Source: Pseudomonadota bacterium (GTDB lineage: Bacteria > Pseudomonadota > Gammaproteobacteria > Burkholderiales > Thiobacillaceae). Taken from it: a stretch of DNA of 40,195 nucleotides. This document shows positions 1 to 8,308 of the stretch, one piece after another (positions within the stretch are counted from its first letter, which is position 1; each line of letters begins with the position of its first letter). Below the pieces are notes generated by a model that did not search any database, was not told the origin of the DNA, and worked only from the letters and a program-made list of their open reading frames with translations. Location: positions 1 through 40,195 of the forward strand of contig JAUXXW010000102.1 in assembly GCA_030684775.1 (NCBI GenBank), given 5' to 3'. Both the position numbers and the translations under genes were made by a program.

Positions 1-657
1 CTTGAAGGCGTGATCGTTGGACACCGCCTTCACCATATCCTGCGCGTCGTCGAACATGCCGTTGATGGCGATATTGAAAATATTCGGGTCTTGCAACGAA
101 TACATCTGCGCGCGCTGGAAACCGGACATCTTGCCGTTAGGCGACAGCATGAACACGCGGATACCGCGCTTGCCGCGCATCGCGTATTCGGCGGCGGAAC
201 CGGTATCGCCGGAAGTCGCGCCGAGGATATTCAGCTCCGCATGATCCTTGGCCAGCGCATATTCGAACAGATTGCCCAGCAACTGCATCGCCATGTCCTT
301 GAACGCCAGGGTCGGCCCGTTGGACAGTTCCAGGATGAACACACCGTCTTCCAGTTTCCGCAACGGCGTGATCTGGCTGAAATCCGAATCCGGCCTGCCG
401 TGGCTGTAAGCCTCGGTCGTATAGGTTTTATCGACCAGATTCTTCAGATCCTCCGGCTCGATGTCGTCGGCCAGACGAGAAAGAATGGTGAACGCCAGTT
501 GCCGGTAATCCATGTCGCGCATGAATTCCAACTCGACGGCGGAGAAATGCGGATAGGTTTCCGGCAGATAAAGCCCCCCATCCGGCGCCAGGCCGCCCAG
601 GAGAATTTGCAGGAAAGATTGCTTGGGCGCTTGGCCGCGTGTGGAGAGGTATTTCAT
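1..657 (-). CDS. thrC: Threonine synthase, N-terminal part (gene runs off window start)
   Basis: This is the 5' part of the gene, 219 codons starting at the ATG at 657; the 3' end lies outside the window. Threonine synthase converts O-phosphohomoserine to threonine with PLP in the cytoplasm. The N-terminus MKYLSTRG and the PLP-lysine motif GPTLAFKDMAMQ are typical of the long proteobacterial form, and GATSGDTGSAAEYA is the phosphate-binding segment. Homoserine dehydrogenase lies upstream on the same strand, so the two form the threonine branch, but two accessory genes and a palindromic repeat separate them here. No clear Shine-Dalgarno sequence precedes the ATG, and the repeat ends 27 bases upstream of it. 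Confidence 0.95.
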   Translation of the reverse strand, partial: MKYLSTRGQAPKQSFLQILLGGLAPDGGLYLPETYPHFSAVELEFMRDMDYRQLAFTILSRLADDIEPEDLKNLVDKTYTTEAYSHGRPDSDFSQITPLRKLEDGVFILELSNGPTLAFKDMAMQLLGNLFEYALAKDHAELNILGATSGDTGSAAEYAMRGKRGIRVFMLSPNGKMSGFQRAQMYSLQDPNIFNIAINGMFDDAQDMVKAVSNDHAFK

Positions 658-683
658 GGTCGGTTCAGGTTCGTATTGAATTC

Positions 684-755
684 GTAGGATGCGGTGAGGG
701 ACGAACCGCATCGACAGCGGGGTTGATGCGGTTCGCTGCGCTCACCACATCCTAC
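684..755. repeat. Palindromic intergenic repeat, GTAGGATG family
   Basis: The outer arms gtaggatgcggtgag and ctcaccacatcctac pair with one mismatch, and inner gaaccgcatc/gatgcggttc arms also pair. A second member of the same family lies at 33239-33341. The element overlaps the TAG stop codon of the upstream TPR gene (752-754) and fills most of the gap before thrC. As RNA it would form a strong hairpin, which could partly stop transcription or protect mRNA ends. Confidence 0.85.
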
Positions 756-2314
756 AGCGGTAATTTCTCCAGTTCCGCCTGGAACTGCGCTTGCAGTTTG
801 CGGTAGCCGGGATGATCGGGCTGCAAGGCTACCAGACGGGCGGCGAGTTCGGCGCCTTCCTGGAAAGCTGTGTGGGCATCGGAGTAACTACCAAGATCGC
901 TCGCCAACGAGCCAACGTAGTACAGCGACAACGCGATGTCATGCAAAGCGAGAGGCAAATCCCCCCTCGCTTCCAGAAAGAGACGGCTAAGTTCCAGGCC
1001 TTCCGAAAGTACGGATCGCGCGGTCTCCATGTCACCCAAATTGCGGCAGGCACGACCTAGATTATTCAAGGCCACGGATAACGCTCTGATAGACGATGGC
1101 GTATCACCCTCCGCCTGCCGCTCTGTGCGAGCGAGTTGCACCTGTTCGGAATAAGCGGCTCGCGCTGCATGAAAGTCACCCAGAGCAAGATTGGCCCAGC
1201 CCACATTTTCGAGCGCGGTAGGGAGCAGATGAGTCGAGGCCAACGCGGCAAGGCCCTGAATCTGTTGCAACTTGCGGGCAATGTCCAGGCTCTCCAAGAA
1301 CGTCAATCGCGCCTTTCCCAGGCAGCCTGAAGTAAGCTGAATTTCTCCAATGTTGTCGAGCGAAGAGAGCAATTGAAATAACACCGGCGCGGTGTCACCA
1401 GAAATTTCTCTTGCTTGCCGCGCCAATTCCAGACTCTCTTGGCAAGCTTCACGCGCCTCGCTGATGTTACCGGATGCTTTACGTGCGGCTCCCACAGCGC
1501 CAAGGATGTAAGCCAATTCACTCTTAAGGTGGATGTCGTCATGGCTAGCTGCCAGCCTGGCACGCGCAATTGATAAGGCGATTTCTGCATACGAAATAGC
1601 TTCGGCAATTGCACCGCGCTCCAATGCCGCTTGACTGGCCGCAACACCATCCCGTGGATTTAGTCGGATGGCATGTTCTTGCTCAGGAACCACGGCTAAC
1701 AATCGCCGCCATTCGATTTCGGCAAGATTTGGAAGCGGGTGCACAGCTTCAGCAAGAGGCTGGATAGATCCCAACTCCTCCTGGAATAAGTCGACCGCCA
1801 TTTCGGGCACTGGCAAACCCATGCTGTAGGCTCGCACCGTCCACAAATCCGGCGCCAGGATGTGCATCCGGGCCCGGTCATCCTCCGGCAGGATCAGGAC
1901 CAGGGGCCGGCCCACCTTCTGTTCCAGCAGGAAACGGCGCTCATTCAGGCGGGCGAGGATTTCGTAGCGCTGGGCCTGCCATTCGGCGTCACTGGAGCGG
2001 TCCCACAAGTCCAGCCAGATGGCCGGGCGCTCGCCGCCGGGTTCGGGGCGGGCGGCGATCACAGTCTGCACGATGGCGTGGGCCTGGGCGGTGTCGCGGG
2101 GACGCAATAGCAGGGGTTCGAGGCCACGCGTTTGCAGCAGGCTTTCGGCGCGGCGCAGGAGTTCGCGGGCGGGTGTGGGGTGACGGGTGTAGAGCAGGAC
2201 GAGGAGGAAGCCGTCTGCCCATTCCAGGTGCTGCCGGAGATCGCGCCAGATGGTCTCCAGCGCCGACTCGTAGTCCGCCATGTCAGGCGGCGGGGACTTC
2301 TTCCACGCCGACAT
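752..2314 (-). CDS. TPR protein with STAND-like N-terminal domain, partner of the adjacent AAA ATPase
   Basis: The product is a soluble protein of 520 aa with no recognised specific function. Residues 1-200 form an alpha/beta domain with a Walker-B-like strand (AIWLDLWD) and the segment LILPEDDRARMHILAPDLW, a pattern I associate with bacterial STAND/NLR-like proteins paired with TPRs. Residues 220-515 are about five to six degenerate TPR units (for example ALENVGWANLALGDFHAA and ALNNLGRACRNLGDMETA). The ATG at 2314 overlaps the upstream ATPase gene by 32 bases; an ATG at 2281, one base after that gene's stop, is an equally possible start. The overlap suggests co-translation and a two-protein complex. 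Parts of the TPR region look less GC-rich than neighbouring genes, which hints at acquisition. The stop codon lies in a palindromic repeat. Confidence 0.75.
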   Translation of the reverse strand: MSAWKKSPPPDMADYESALETIWRDLRQHLEWADGFLLVLLYTRHPTPARELLRRAESLLQTRGLEPLLLRPRDTAQAHAIVQTVIAARPEPGGERPAIWLDLWDRSSDAEWQAQRYEILARLNERRFLLEQKVGRPLVLILPEDDRARMHILAPDLWTVRAYSMGLPVPEMAVDLFQEELGSIQPLAEAVHPLPNLAEIEWRRLLAVVPEQEHAIRLNPRDGVAASQAALERGAIAEAISYAEIALSIARARLAASHDDIHLKSELAYILGAVGAARKASGNISEAREACQESLELARQAREISGDTAPVLFQLLSSLDNIGEIQLTSGCLGKARLTFLESLDIARKLQQIQGLAALASTHLLPTALENVGWANLALGDFHAARAAYSEQVQLARTERQAEGDTPSSIRALSVALNNLGRACRNLGDMETARSVLSEGLELSRLFLEARGDLPLALHDIALSLYYVGSLASDLGSYSDAHTAFQEGAELAARLVALQPDHPGYRKLQAQFQAELEKLPL

Positions 2315-3641
2315 CCTTGCGGATCAGCGGATGGACGTCGTACCAGTTTTCACCGTTGCGGTAGTTGAGTACCCGCTTGCCGTGAATCAGGCGAGCCAGG
2401 TCCGGGAGTTTGTCCAGGCTGGGCAGCTTGCATTCATGGGTCAGCGTGATTTTCCGCAACCATTCGCGGTCGTCTTCCGCCAGAGGCAGCATGTCGGCGC
2501 GCACAGCGTATTCCGCGTCTCGCACGGCGCCATCCGTAACCCGGAACTGGCTTTGCCCGGCCCGCACCAGACAGTTCCGGAGCATCCGGAAATAGTCGCG
2601 CAGGTCGCCGCCGGAACTGAGCGCCAGTTGATTCAACTGCGCTTCGCTGAAGAACTCGGCCCAGCCCGGATAGCGCTTGGCGACGATGGTTCGCATCACG
2701 ACCAGCCCGCGTTCGCTGGGCTGGCAGGGTTGTCCGGGTACGGGACAGCCTTCGTAGATATGCACGCTGGGCAAGGCGTATATCTGGCCACCGGCATAGG
2801 TGGACAACCCGCCTTCAGAAACGGCGGCAAGGAAGGGCGGCACGGTGTAGACCACGTTCAGGCCGGTGAAACGAAGCTTGTCCGCATGGTCGTCGAAGAG
2901 CACCGCCGCGCTACGGAAGACCTTGCGAATGTCCTCGCCCGCGCTGCTGCCGCCCAGGCGCTCGACGGAATCGGCGATCAGGACGATCTTTCTGCCCGCG
3001 TCAGCGCGTTCCGTCCGCACCAGGTTGACGATTTCCAGGGCATAGGCGCGCGCCAGTTCGACAATTTTGGACAAATAGCCGCGTGTCTTTTCCTGCAACA
3101 GCCGCTTGAAAGTCGGGTCCAGCGCCAAGGCGGCCTTGAGGCTGACGCCATCCGTCACGCCCAGGCTGACTTCCTTGATCTGCACATCGGTTTGCAGAAA
3201 ATGCCAGATGCGTTCCCACCAGTTCTCTCGGGCGGGGTCTATCCCCAGGCGTTCGGCCACTTTCTCAGAGAGGGCACCCATGAGAGTAATCAGAAAATCC
3301 GTGGGCTCCAGCGGACTGGTGAGGTCGATGTACTCGCCCATGTCCACATAAAGAACTTCGCATCCGGATTGTTTGAGCAAGCCCGCCAGGCGCAGCAGTT
3401 CTGTGGTCTTGCCGGTGCCGCGATTGCCGGTGAATAGATAGGAGCCGGCACTTTCCTGAAGTTCGATCTCATAGGCGAGGTCACCAATACGGTCATTGCC
3501 TCCCGCCGTGCCGTGCAGATTCTCCACGTAGAGATCGGCAGACACCGTCTCCTTGATCAGCTTGAGATCGCCAAAAGTGACCGGCTTGTTCCAATCCAGC
3601 GCGTTGTAGAACGTCTTGGTTTTCTGCCGCAGGTCGCTCAT
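2283..3641 (-). CDS. AAA-type ATPase inserted between hom and thrC
   Basis: The product is a 452 aa P-loop ATPase. Walker A is GNRGTGKT at about residues 72-79. Walker B is IVLIADSVERL at about 219-229. No membrane segments are visible. After the core, residues 300-452 form a helical region with a short cysteine-containing loop (EGCPVPGQPC). The start at 3641 has a good ribosome site (AAGGAG, five bases upstream) and lies nine bases after the hom stop codon, so the gene should be transcribed with hom. The TPR gene overlaps its 3' end. Split ATPase/TPR pairs of this kind resemble STAND-type sensing or defence modules, but no effector domain (nuclease, protease, TIR) is visible, so the biological role is unknown. 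Confidence 0.75.
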   Translation of the reverse strand: MSDLRQKTKTFYNALDWNKPVTFGDLKLIKETVSADLYVENLHGTAGGNDRIGDLAYEIELQESAGSYLFTGNRGTGKTTELLRLAGLLKQSGCEVLYVDMGEYIDLTSPLEPTDFLITLMGALSEKVAERLGIDPARENWWERIWHFLQTDVQIKEVSLGVTDGVSLKAALALDPTFKRLLQEKTRGYLSKIVELARAYALEIVNLVRTERADAGRKIVLIADSVERLGGSSAGEDIRKVFRSAAVLFDDHADKLRFTGLNVVYTVPPFLAAVSEGGLSTYAGGQIYALPSVHIYEGCPVPGQPCQPSERGLVVMRTIVAKRYPGWAEFFSEAQLNQLALSSGGDLRDYFRMLRNCLVRAGQSQFRVTDGAVRDAEYAVRADMLPLAEDDREWLRKITLTHECKLPSLDKLPDLARLIHGKRVLNYRNGENWYDVHPLIRKDVGVEEVPAA

Positions 3642-3650
3642 GGCTGCTCC

Positions 3651-4964
3651 TTACCCGTTCAACGCTTCCATGCGAATCCGCGTGACCTTGCCGTGGATGG
3701 ACGCCAGCGTCTCGATCTTGTGGATGGCGGCGTTGATGTCTTTTTCGCGGGCGACGTGGGTGAGCAGAACGACGTCGGCCTGCTCTTCGCCTTCGGCCGG
3801 CTCGTTCTGGATCATGGCTTCGATGGAGATGTTCAGGTCGGCCAGGATACGGGTGACGTCGGCGAGGACGCCGGGTTTGTCGAGCGCGCGTAGGCGCAGG
3901 TAGCAGGCGGTTTCCACTTCTTCCAGGGGCAGGATCGGCAGGTCGGAGAGCTGATCCGGCTGGAAGGCGAGGTGCGGCACGCGGTTCTGCGGGTCTGCGG
4001 TGGCGAGGCGGGTGACATCGACAAGGTCGGCGATCACGGCGCTGGCGGTGGGCTCGGCGCCGGCGCCCTTGCCGTAGTAGAGGGTGGCGCCGACAGCATC
4101 GCCTTGCACCAGGACGGCGTTCATGGCGCCTTCGACGTTGGCGATCAGGCGCTTGGTCGGGATCAGGGTGGGATGTACGCGCAATTCCACGCCTGTGGCC
4201 TGGCGCTTGGCGATGCCGAGTAGTTTGATGCGGTAGCCGAGTTGTTCGGCGTATTTGATGTCGATGGCATCCAGTTTGTTGATGCCTTCCACATAGGCCT
4301 TGTCGAACTGCACCGGGATGCCGAAGGCGATGGAGGCCATCAGGGTGGCCTTGTGGGCGGCGTCGATGCCTTCGATGTCGAAGGTCGGGTCGGCCTCGGC
4401 GTAGCCGAGCTTTTGCGCTTCCTTGAGTACCGTCTCGAACGACAAGCCCTTGTCGCGCATCTCGGACAGGATGAAGTTGGTGGTGCCGTTGATGATGCCG
4501 GCCAGCCACTGGATGCGGTTGGCGGAGAGGCCCTCGCGCAGCGCCTTGATGATGGGAATGCCACCGGCGACGGCAGCCTCGAAGGCGACCATCACGCCCT
4601 TCTTCTGGGCGGCGGCAAAAATCTCGTTGCCGTGCACGGCGAGCAGCGCCTTGTTGGCAGTGACCACATGCTTGCCGTTTTCGATGGCCATCAGCACCAG
4701 ATCGAGCGCGGTGGTATAGCCGCCGATGAGTTCGACGATGATGTCGATGTTCGGGTCTTTAACCAAGCTGAAGGCGTCGTCGGTCACCGTCACATCGGCG
4801 CCGACCAATTCACGGGCGCGTTCGACGTTGCGATCGGCGACGGCGACGATATGGATGGGACGGCCGGCGCGGCGGGTGATTTCTTCCTGGTTGCGGGTGA
4901 GAACGGCATGAGTGCCACCGCCGACGGTACCGATACCGAGCAGGCCTACGTTGATTGGTTTCAT
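3651..4964 (-). CDS. hom: Homoserine dehydrogenase
   Basis: This 437 aa enzyme reduces aspartate semialdehyde to homoserine with NAD(P)H, the branch step to threonine and methionine. The N-terminus has the Rossmann motif [12 protein letters not shown]. The central region carries the typical segments [16 protein letters not shown] and [14 protein letters not shown]. The C-terminal 90 residues form an ACT domain ([19 protein letters not shown]), which suggests threonine feedback control. It starts with an ATG that overlaps the alaC stop by four bases, so the two are translationally coupled. thrC would normally follow, but the AAA/TPR pair lies between. Confidence 0.96.
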   Translation of the reverse strand: MKPINVGLLGIGTVGGGTHAVLTRNQEEITRRAGRPIHIVAVADRNVERARELVGADVTVTDDAFSLVKDPNIDIIVELIGGYTTALDLVLMAIENGKHVVTANKALLAVHGNEIFAAAQKKGVMVAFEAAVAGGIPIIKALREGLSANRIQWLAGIINGTTNFILSEMRDKGLSFETVLKEAQKLGYAEADPTFDIEGIDAAHKATLMASIAFGIPVQFDKAYVEGINKLDAIDIKYAEQLGYRIKLLGIAKRQATGVELRVHPTLIPTKRLIANVEGAMNAVLVQGDAVGATLYYGKGAGAEPTASAVIADLVDVTRLATADPQNRVPHLAFQPDQLSDLPILPLEEVETACYLRLRALDKPGVLADVTRILADLNISIEAMIQNEPAEGEEQADVVLLTHVAREKDINAAIHKIETLASIHGKVTRIRMEALNG

Positions 4965-6148
4965 TTCAGCAATCCATCTTTTTTGAACATGTCGCGCAGG
5001 CCGCGGATGGCCTGGCGGGTACGCATTTCATTTTCGATCAGGGCGAAACGCACATGGTCGTCGCCATAATCGCCGAAGCCGACCCCGGGGCTGACCGCCA
5101 CCTTGGCATCGGCCAGCACTTTCTTCGAGAACTCCAGGGATTTCATGTGCGCGTAAGGCTCGGGAATCGGCGTCCACAGGAACATGGTCGCCTTCGGGGC
5201 CTTCACATGCCAACCCACATCATTCAAACCCTTGACCAAGGCATCGCGCCGTTTCTGGTACATCAGGCGGATGTCTTCCACGCAATCCTGCGGGCCTTCC
5301 AGGGCGGTGATGGCGGCCACCTGAATCGGTGTGAAGGTGCCGTAGTCGTGGTAACTCTTGATCCGGGCCAGGGCCGCGCACAGTTTGGCATTGCCAACCA
5401 TGAAGCCGACCCGCCAGCCAGGCATGTTGTAGCTCTTGGACAGGGTGAAGAACTCCACCGCCACGTCCTTGGCGCCGGGCACCTGCATGATCGAGGGCGC
5501 CTTGTAGCCGTCGAACACGATGTCGGCATAGGCGATGTCGTGCACCACAAAAATGCCGTACTCCTTCGCCATCGCCACCACCTTCTCGAAGAATTCGAGC
5601 TCCACGCACTGCGTGGTGGGGTTGCTGGGGAAGTTGAGGATGAGCATCTTCGGCTTCGGCCAGAAGTCCTTGATCGCCTTCTCCATTTCCTCGAAGAAAT
5701 TCACCCCCGGCGTCATCGGCAGATGGCGGATATCCGCGCCGGCGATCACCGGGCCGTAGATGTGGATCGGGTAGCTGGGGTTCGGCACCAGCACGATGTC
5801 GCCGCGGTCCAGTGTCGCCAGGGCCAGGTGGGCGATGCCCTCCTTGGAACCGATGGTGGCGATGGCCTCTTTTTCCGGGTCGAAGTCCACATCGTAGCGG
5901 GCCTTGTACCAGTTGCAGATGGCCTTGCGCAGACGCGGAATGCCCTTGGAAACCGAGTAGCGGTGGGTATCGCCACGGCGCGCGGTCTCGACCATCTTCT
6001 CGACGATGTGCGGCGGGGTAGGCTGATCGGGATTGCCCATGCCGAAGTCGATGATGTCTTCGCCGCGTCGCCGAGCGGCCATTTTGAGTTCGCCGGTGAT
6101 GTTGAAAACATAAGGCGGCAAGCGAGTAATTCTGGGAAATTCGTCCAT
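4961..6148 (-). CDS. alaC: Alanine-forming aminotransferase, AlaC type
   Basis: This class I/II PLP aminotransferase transfers an amino group between glutamate and pyruvate. I chose the ATG at 6148 ([17 protein letters not shown]) because that N-terminus matches the AlaC/YfdZ family; upstream in-frame starts at 6175 and 6238 would extend into a repeat-like region. This gives 395 aa. Visible motifs are [17 protein letters not shown] near the N-terminus, NPSYPIH in the middle, and the PLP lysine motif [13 protein letters not shown]. The alaC-hom-thrC order is common in betaproteobacteria. Neither candidate start has a strong ribosome site. Confidence 0.92.
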   Translation of the reverse strand: MDEFPRITRLPPYVFNITGELKMAARRRGEDIIDFGMGNPDQPTPPHIVEKMVETARRGDTHRYSVSKGIPRLRKAICNWYKARYDVDFDPEKEAIATIGSKEGIAHLALATLDRGDIVLVPNPSYPIHIYGPVIAGADIRHLPMTPGVNFFEEMEKAIKDFWPKPKMLILNFPSNPTTQCVELEFFEKVVAMAKEYGIFVVHDIAYADIVFDGYKAPSIMQVPGAKDVAVEFFTLSKSYNMPGWRVGFMVGNAKLCAALARIKSYHDYGTFTPIQVAAITALEGPQDCVEDIRLMYQKRRDALVKGLNDVGWHVKAPKATMFLWTPIPEPYAHMKSLEFSKKVLADAKVAVSPGVGFGDYGDDHVRFALIENEMRTRQAIRGLRDMFKKDGLLK

Positions 6149-6180
6149 CGGATGGGGGTTGCCGCAGGGTGCCATGAAAG

Positions 6181-6253
6181 CGCGTAATCTTACGGGAGTC
6201 GGGCGCTCAGCGTCGAGCGCCGTAAACTTTCGGCCCACAAGCGGGCCTCCTAC
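6181..6253. repeat. Composite palindromic repeat between alaC and a divergent gene
   Basis: Nested hairpins lie side by side: GGCGCTC/GAGCGCC (6202-6208 with 6215-6221) and GGCCC/GGGCC (6232-6236 with 6243-6247). The element ends in a cctcctac motif like the GTAGGAGG ends of known intergenic repeats. It separates divergent genes, so promoters for both must lie within or beside it. No clear -10/-35 pair was found. Confidence 0.6.
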
Positions 6254-6259
6254 CTCACC

Positions 6260-6625
6260 ATGAAGCTACATCTTTCCCACGGCACCGACTTCAACCAGAT
6301 CACCGGCTATGGCCCGGATCATGTCCTGGTAAACAGAGTGCGCCATGAAACCAGCTTGATCGTGTTACCGGATGAAGTGATCGGCACCTGGGCTTCCCGC
6401 TTCGAAGACTTGTCGGCACAGGATTTCGATGTCGTGCTGATGCGCGCGCCGGAAATCGTGTTGCTGGGCAGTGGCGCCCGCCTGCGCTTCCCCGCGCCCG
6501 CGCTCTACGCCGGGCTGCTCAAGGCGCGCATCGGGGTGGAAGTCATGGACACCGCCGCAGCCTGCCGCACTTACAACATTCTCGCCGCCGAAGGGCGACG
6601 GGTGGCGGCGGCGTTGATTCTGTAG
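6260..6625 (+). CDS. Mth938-like domain protein
   Basis: This small soluble protein of 121 aa belongs to the Mth938-like (DUF498/COG3737) family, recognised by its N-terminus ([18 protein letters not shown]), the internal [12 protein letters not shown] segment, and the C-terminal half with [22 protein letters not shown]. The family is widespread; its molecular role is not established, although the human member NDUFAF3 helps assemble respiratory complex I. The gene converges with the downstream Crp/Fnr gene, with only six bases between the stop codons. A repeat lies directly upstream of the start, and no good ribosome site is visible. Confidence 0.85.
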   Translation: MKLHLSHGTDFNQITGYGPDHVLVNRVRHETSLIVLPDEVIGTWASRFEDLSAQDFDVVLMRAPEIVLLGSGARLRFPAPALYAGLLKARIGVEVMDTAAACRTYNILAAEGRRVAAALIL

Positions 6626-6631
6626 GGAACG

Positions 6632-7327
6632 TCAGGGTTCGACCCTGATCTGGCGCAACGCCTCCGGGTCGCACATGTACAAAGTCTGCCCCTGAATTTC
6701 TATACAACCCTGGTCGGACAGTTTGTGCAGCAGACGCGAGAGGGTTTCCGGTTTGACGCCGATGCGTGAGGCGATGACCTGTTTGGGGGCTTCCAGTTCG
6801 ACTTTATGACGGCCGGTTTCGTCCGGGTCGGAGTGGTCGAGCAGGTATTGCAGCAGGCGGTCGGCGCCTTTCATGAGGGTGAGGCGGTCGATTTCGTTGA
6901 CCAGTTTGTGCATCCGCGCGCTCATCCCGGCCATCAGCTTGAAGCAGCGGCTGGCATCCCGCGCCAGCCAAGCCTTGAATTCGCGGCCGTTGATGGCCAC
7001 CAGGCGCACCGGGGTCTGCGCGGCGGCGTTGACCGGGTAATGCCCCCCCATGAACAGCACCGCTTCGGCGAACAGGCGGTTGGCGCCGACCAGTTCGATC
7101 ACTTTCTCATCACCCTGCGGCGAGGCGCGGAACAGTTTGATGATGCCTTCCGCCACCCAGTAAAAAGCCTCCACGTTGTCGCCCTGGCTGAACAACAACT
7201 GGCCCGGCGCCAGATGCACCGGCGCGGCATGGCCGAGTGCTTCCAGGTATTCATCATCCTGCAGACCGGAAAATAGATAGGAACGGCGTAGTGATTCGAA
7301 ATCGGCTTTTTGCAGGGTGGCATTCAT
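6632..7327 (-). CDS. Crp/Fnr-family transcription regulator
   Basis: The product has 231 aa. It has an N-terminal cyclic-nucleotide-like beta roll (APGQLLFSQGDNVEAFYWV), a dimer helix, and a C-terminal winged helix with the recognition segment KPETLSRLLHKLSDQG. The E-x-x-S-R pattern matches FNR/DNR proteins that read TTGAT-N4-ATCAA sites. The four FNR iron-sulphur cysteines are absent, so it is not an oxygen sensor of the classic type. Its ATG overlaps the stop of the upstream HAD gene (ATGA), so the two are co-translated. Its targets are unknown; the nap island about 14 kb away has a matching site but also its own adjacent regulator. Confidence 0.9.
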   Translation of the reverse strand: MNATLQKADFESLRRSYLFSGLQDDEYLEALGHAAPVHLAPGQLLFSQGDNVEAFYWVAEGIIKLFRASPQGDEKVIELVGANRLFAEAVLFMGGHYPVNAAAQTPVRLVAINGREFKAWLARDASRCFKLMAGMSARMHKLVNEIDRLTLMKGADRLLQYLLDHSDPDETGRHKVELEAPKQVIASRIGVKPETLSRLLHKLSDQGCIEIQGQTLYMCDPEALRQIRVEP

Positions 7328-8007
7328 GGTCGCGGCATCTCAACAGAGACCGGCAGGATGTCACCAAAGCGACGGATGGCGGAGAAATCCGCCACCTCCT
7401 TGTCCGGCAGACGGGTATCGGGTTGCAGCACTGCCAACAGATGCGCGATGCCGTACTCACGGGCGGAACGCAGCACCGGGAGGCTGTCGTCCACCAGGAG
7501 GCAGCGCGCGGGGTCGAACGCCTCCACTTCGCGCAGCGCGGCCCAGAAGGCCGGATCTTCCTTGGCCAGGCCGAATGCATGCGAGGTGTACAGGGCGTCG
7601 AAATGCACCGCCAGGCCGGTGCGGTCCATTTTCAGATTGAGGCTCTTGTGGTGGGCATTGGTCACCAGCACCACACGCTTGCCTGCCACTCGGAGTTGCG
7701 ACAGAAACTCGGTCACATCGGGATGCACCTGGATGAGATGGGCCAGTTCTTCCTTGAGGCGGACGATGTCCAGTTCGAGCTGCTCGCTCCAGTAATCGAC
7801 GCAATACCAATCGAGCGTGCCGGCCTTGGCGTTGTAGCGACGGAAGCACTCGGCATGCGCCGCCACCGGCTCGATGCCATGCTTCTCGGCGAATTTCTCC
7901 GGGACATAGACCTGCCAGAAATGGTTGTCGTAATGCAGGTCGAGCAAGGTGCCATCCATATCCAGCAGGATGGTGTCGATTTCGGGCCAGGGCGGAACGT
8001 GGTGCAT
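7324..8007 (-). CDS. HAD-family GMP/IMP nucleotidase, YrfG-like
   Basis: This 227 aa hydrolase of the haloacid dehalogenase superfamily has all four motifs: DMDGT at residues 16-20 (nucleophile Asp16), VTNAHHKS, the lysine in GLAKEDPAFW, and LLVDDS. The length and the segment HYDNHFWQVYVPE match the YrfG nucleotidase group, which dephosphorylates GMP and IMP. The family assignment is firm; the substrate is inferred. It is the first gene of a two-gene unit with the Crp/Fnr gene. A palindromic region lies in its leader. Confidence 0.85.
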   Translation of the reverse strand: MHHVPPWPEIDTILLDMDGTLLDLHYDNHFWQVYVPEKFAEKHGIEPVAAHAECFRRYNAKAGTLDWYCVDYWSEQLELDIVRLKEELAHLIQVHPDVTEFLSQLRVAGKRVVLVTNAHHKSLNLKMDRTGLAVHFDALYTSHAFGLAKEDPAFWAALREVEAFDPARCLLVDDSLPVLRSAREYGIAHLLAVLQPDTRLPDKEVADFSAIRRFGDILPVSVEMPRP

Positions 8008-8308
8008 TGAATCGGCATCCGTGGCAAAAAAGTGGGGGGTGTAGTGTCGTAGAAAACGTGGAACGGTTCCACGTTATTGCACTACCTTCGTAGTAGAACT
8101 TTCGTTATTCCGCCTTGCGCACCACCCTGATTTCAGGGCTTTCCCACGTTCATTCCTGTGCCGCAAACGCCTCATACCCAGGCCCGCCAGCCGGCACCCG
8201 ATCACGCGGCGGTTCGGATGACCACGGCCCGGCCGGGGATGAATTCGCCAACTCACCACCCGAAGTCAAGCGGGGAGCGGATGCCCTCATCGAGGCCGGG
8301 AAGGCGAC
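8008..8308. other. 301-base gap between HAD gene and trpS
   Basis: No convincing gene is visible. Short open frames on both strands (about 60 codons) show no family-like sequence. The only structure seen is the palindromic region at 8041-8085. In related genomes scpA often follows trpS; no scpA remnant could be recognised here. Confidence 0.5.
8041..8085. promoter_or_regulatory. Nested palindrome upstream of the HAD-crp/fnr operon
   Basis: The core is aacgtggaac-g-gttccacgtt (8055-8075), a perfect 10-base inverted repeat around one base. It is flanked by pairing gtagtg and cactac arms at 8041 and 8080. The element lies 34 bases upstream of the HAD start. Its length and symmetry suit an operator for a dimeric repressor or a leader hairpin. 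A T-rich stretch (minus strand) lies about ten bases beyond the stem, too far for a typical terminator. Confidence 0.5.

Noticed and set aside
2280-3437. Long open frame (385 codons) on the plus strand
   Set aside because: It is antisense to the AAA ATPase gene, has no family-like motifs and no ribosome site; it arises from high GC codon use.
3493-4509. Minus-strand frame of 338 codons rich in Arg/His
   Set aside because: It is an alternate frame of the hom gene, with low-complexity composition.
4955-6187. 410-codon plus-strand open frame
   Set aside because: It mirrors alaC on the opposite strand, is rich in His, Arg and Gln as antisense frames are, and has no recognisable domain.
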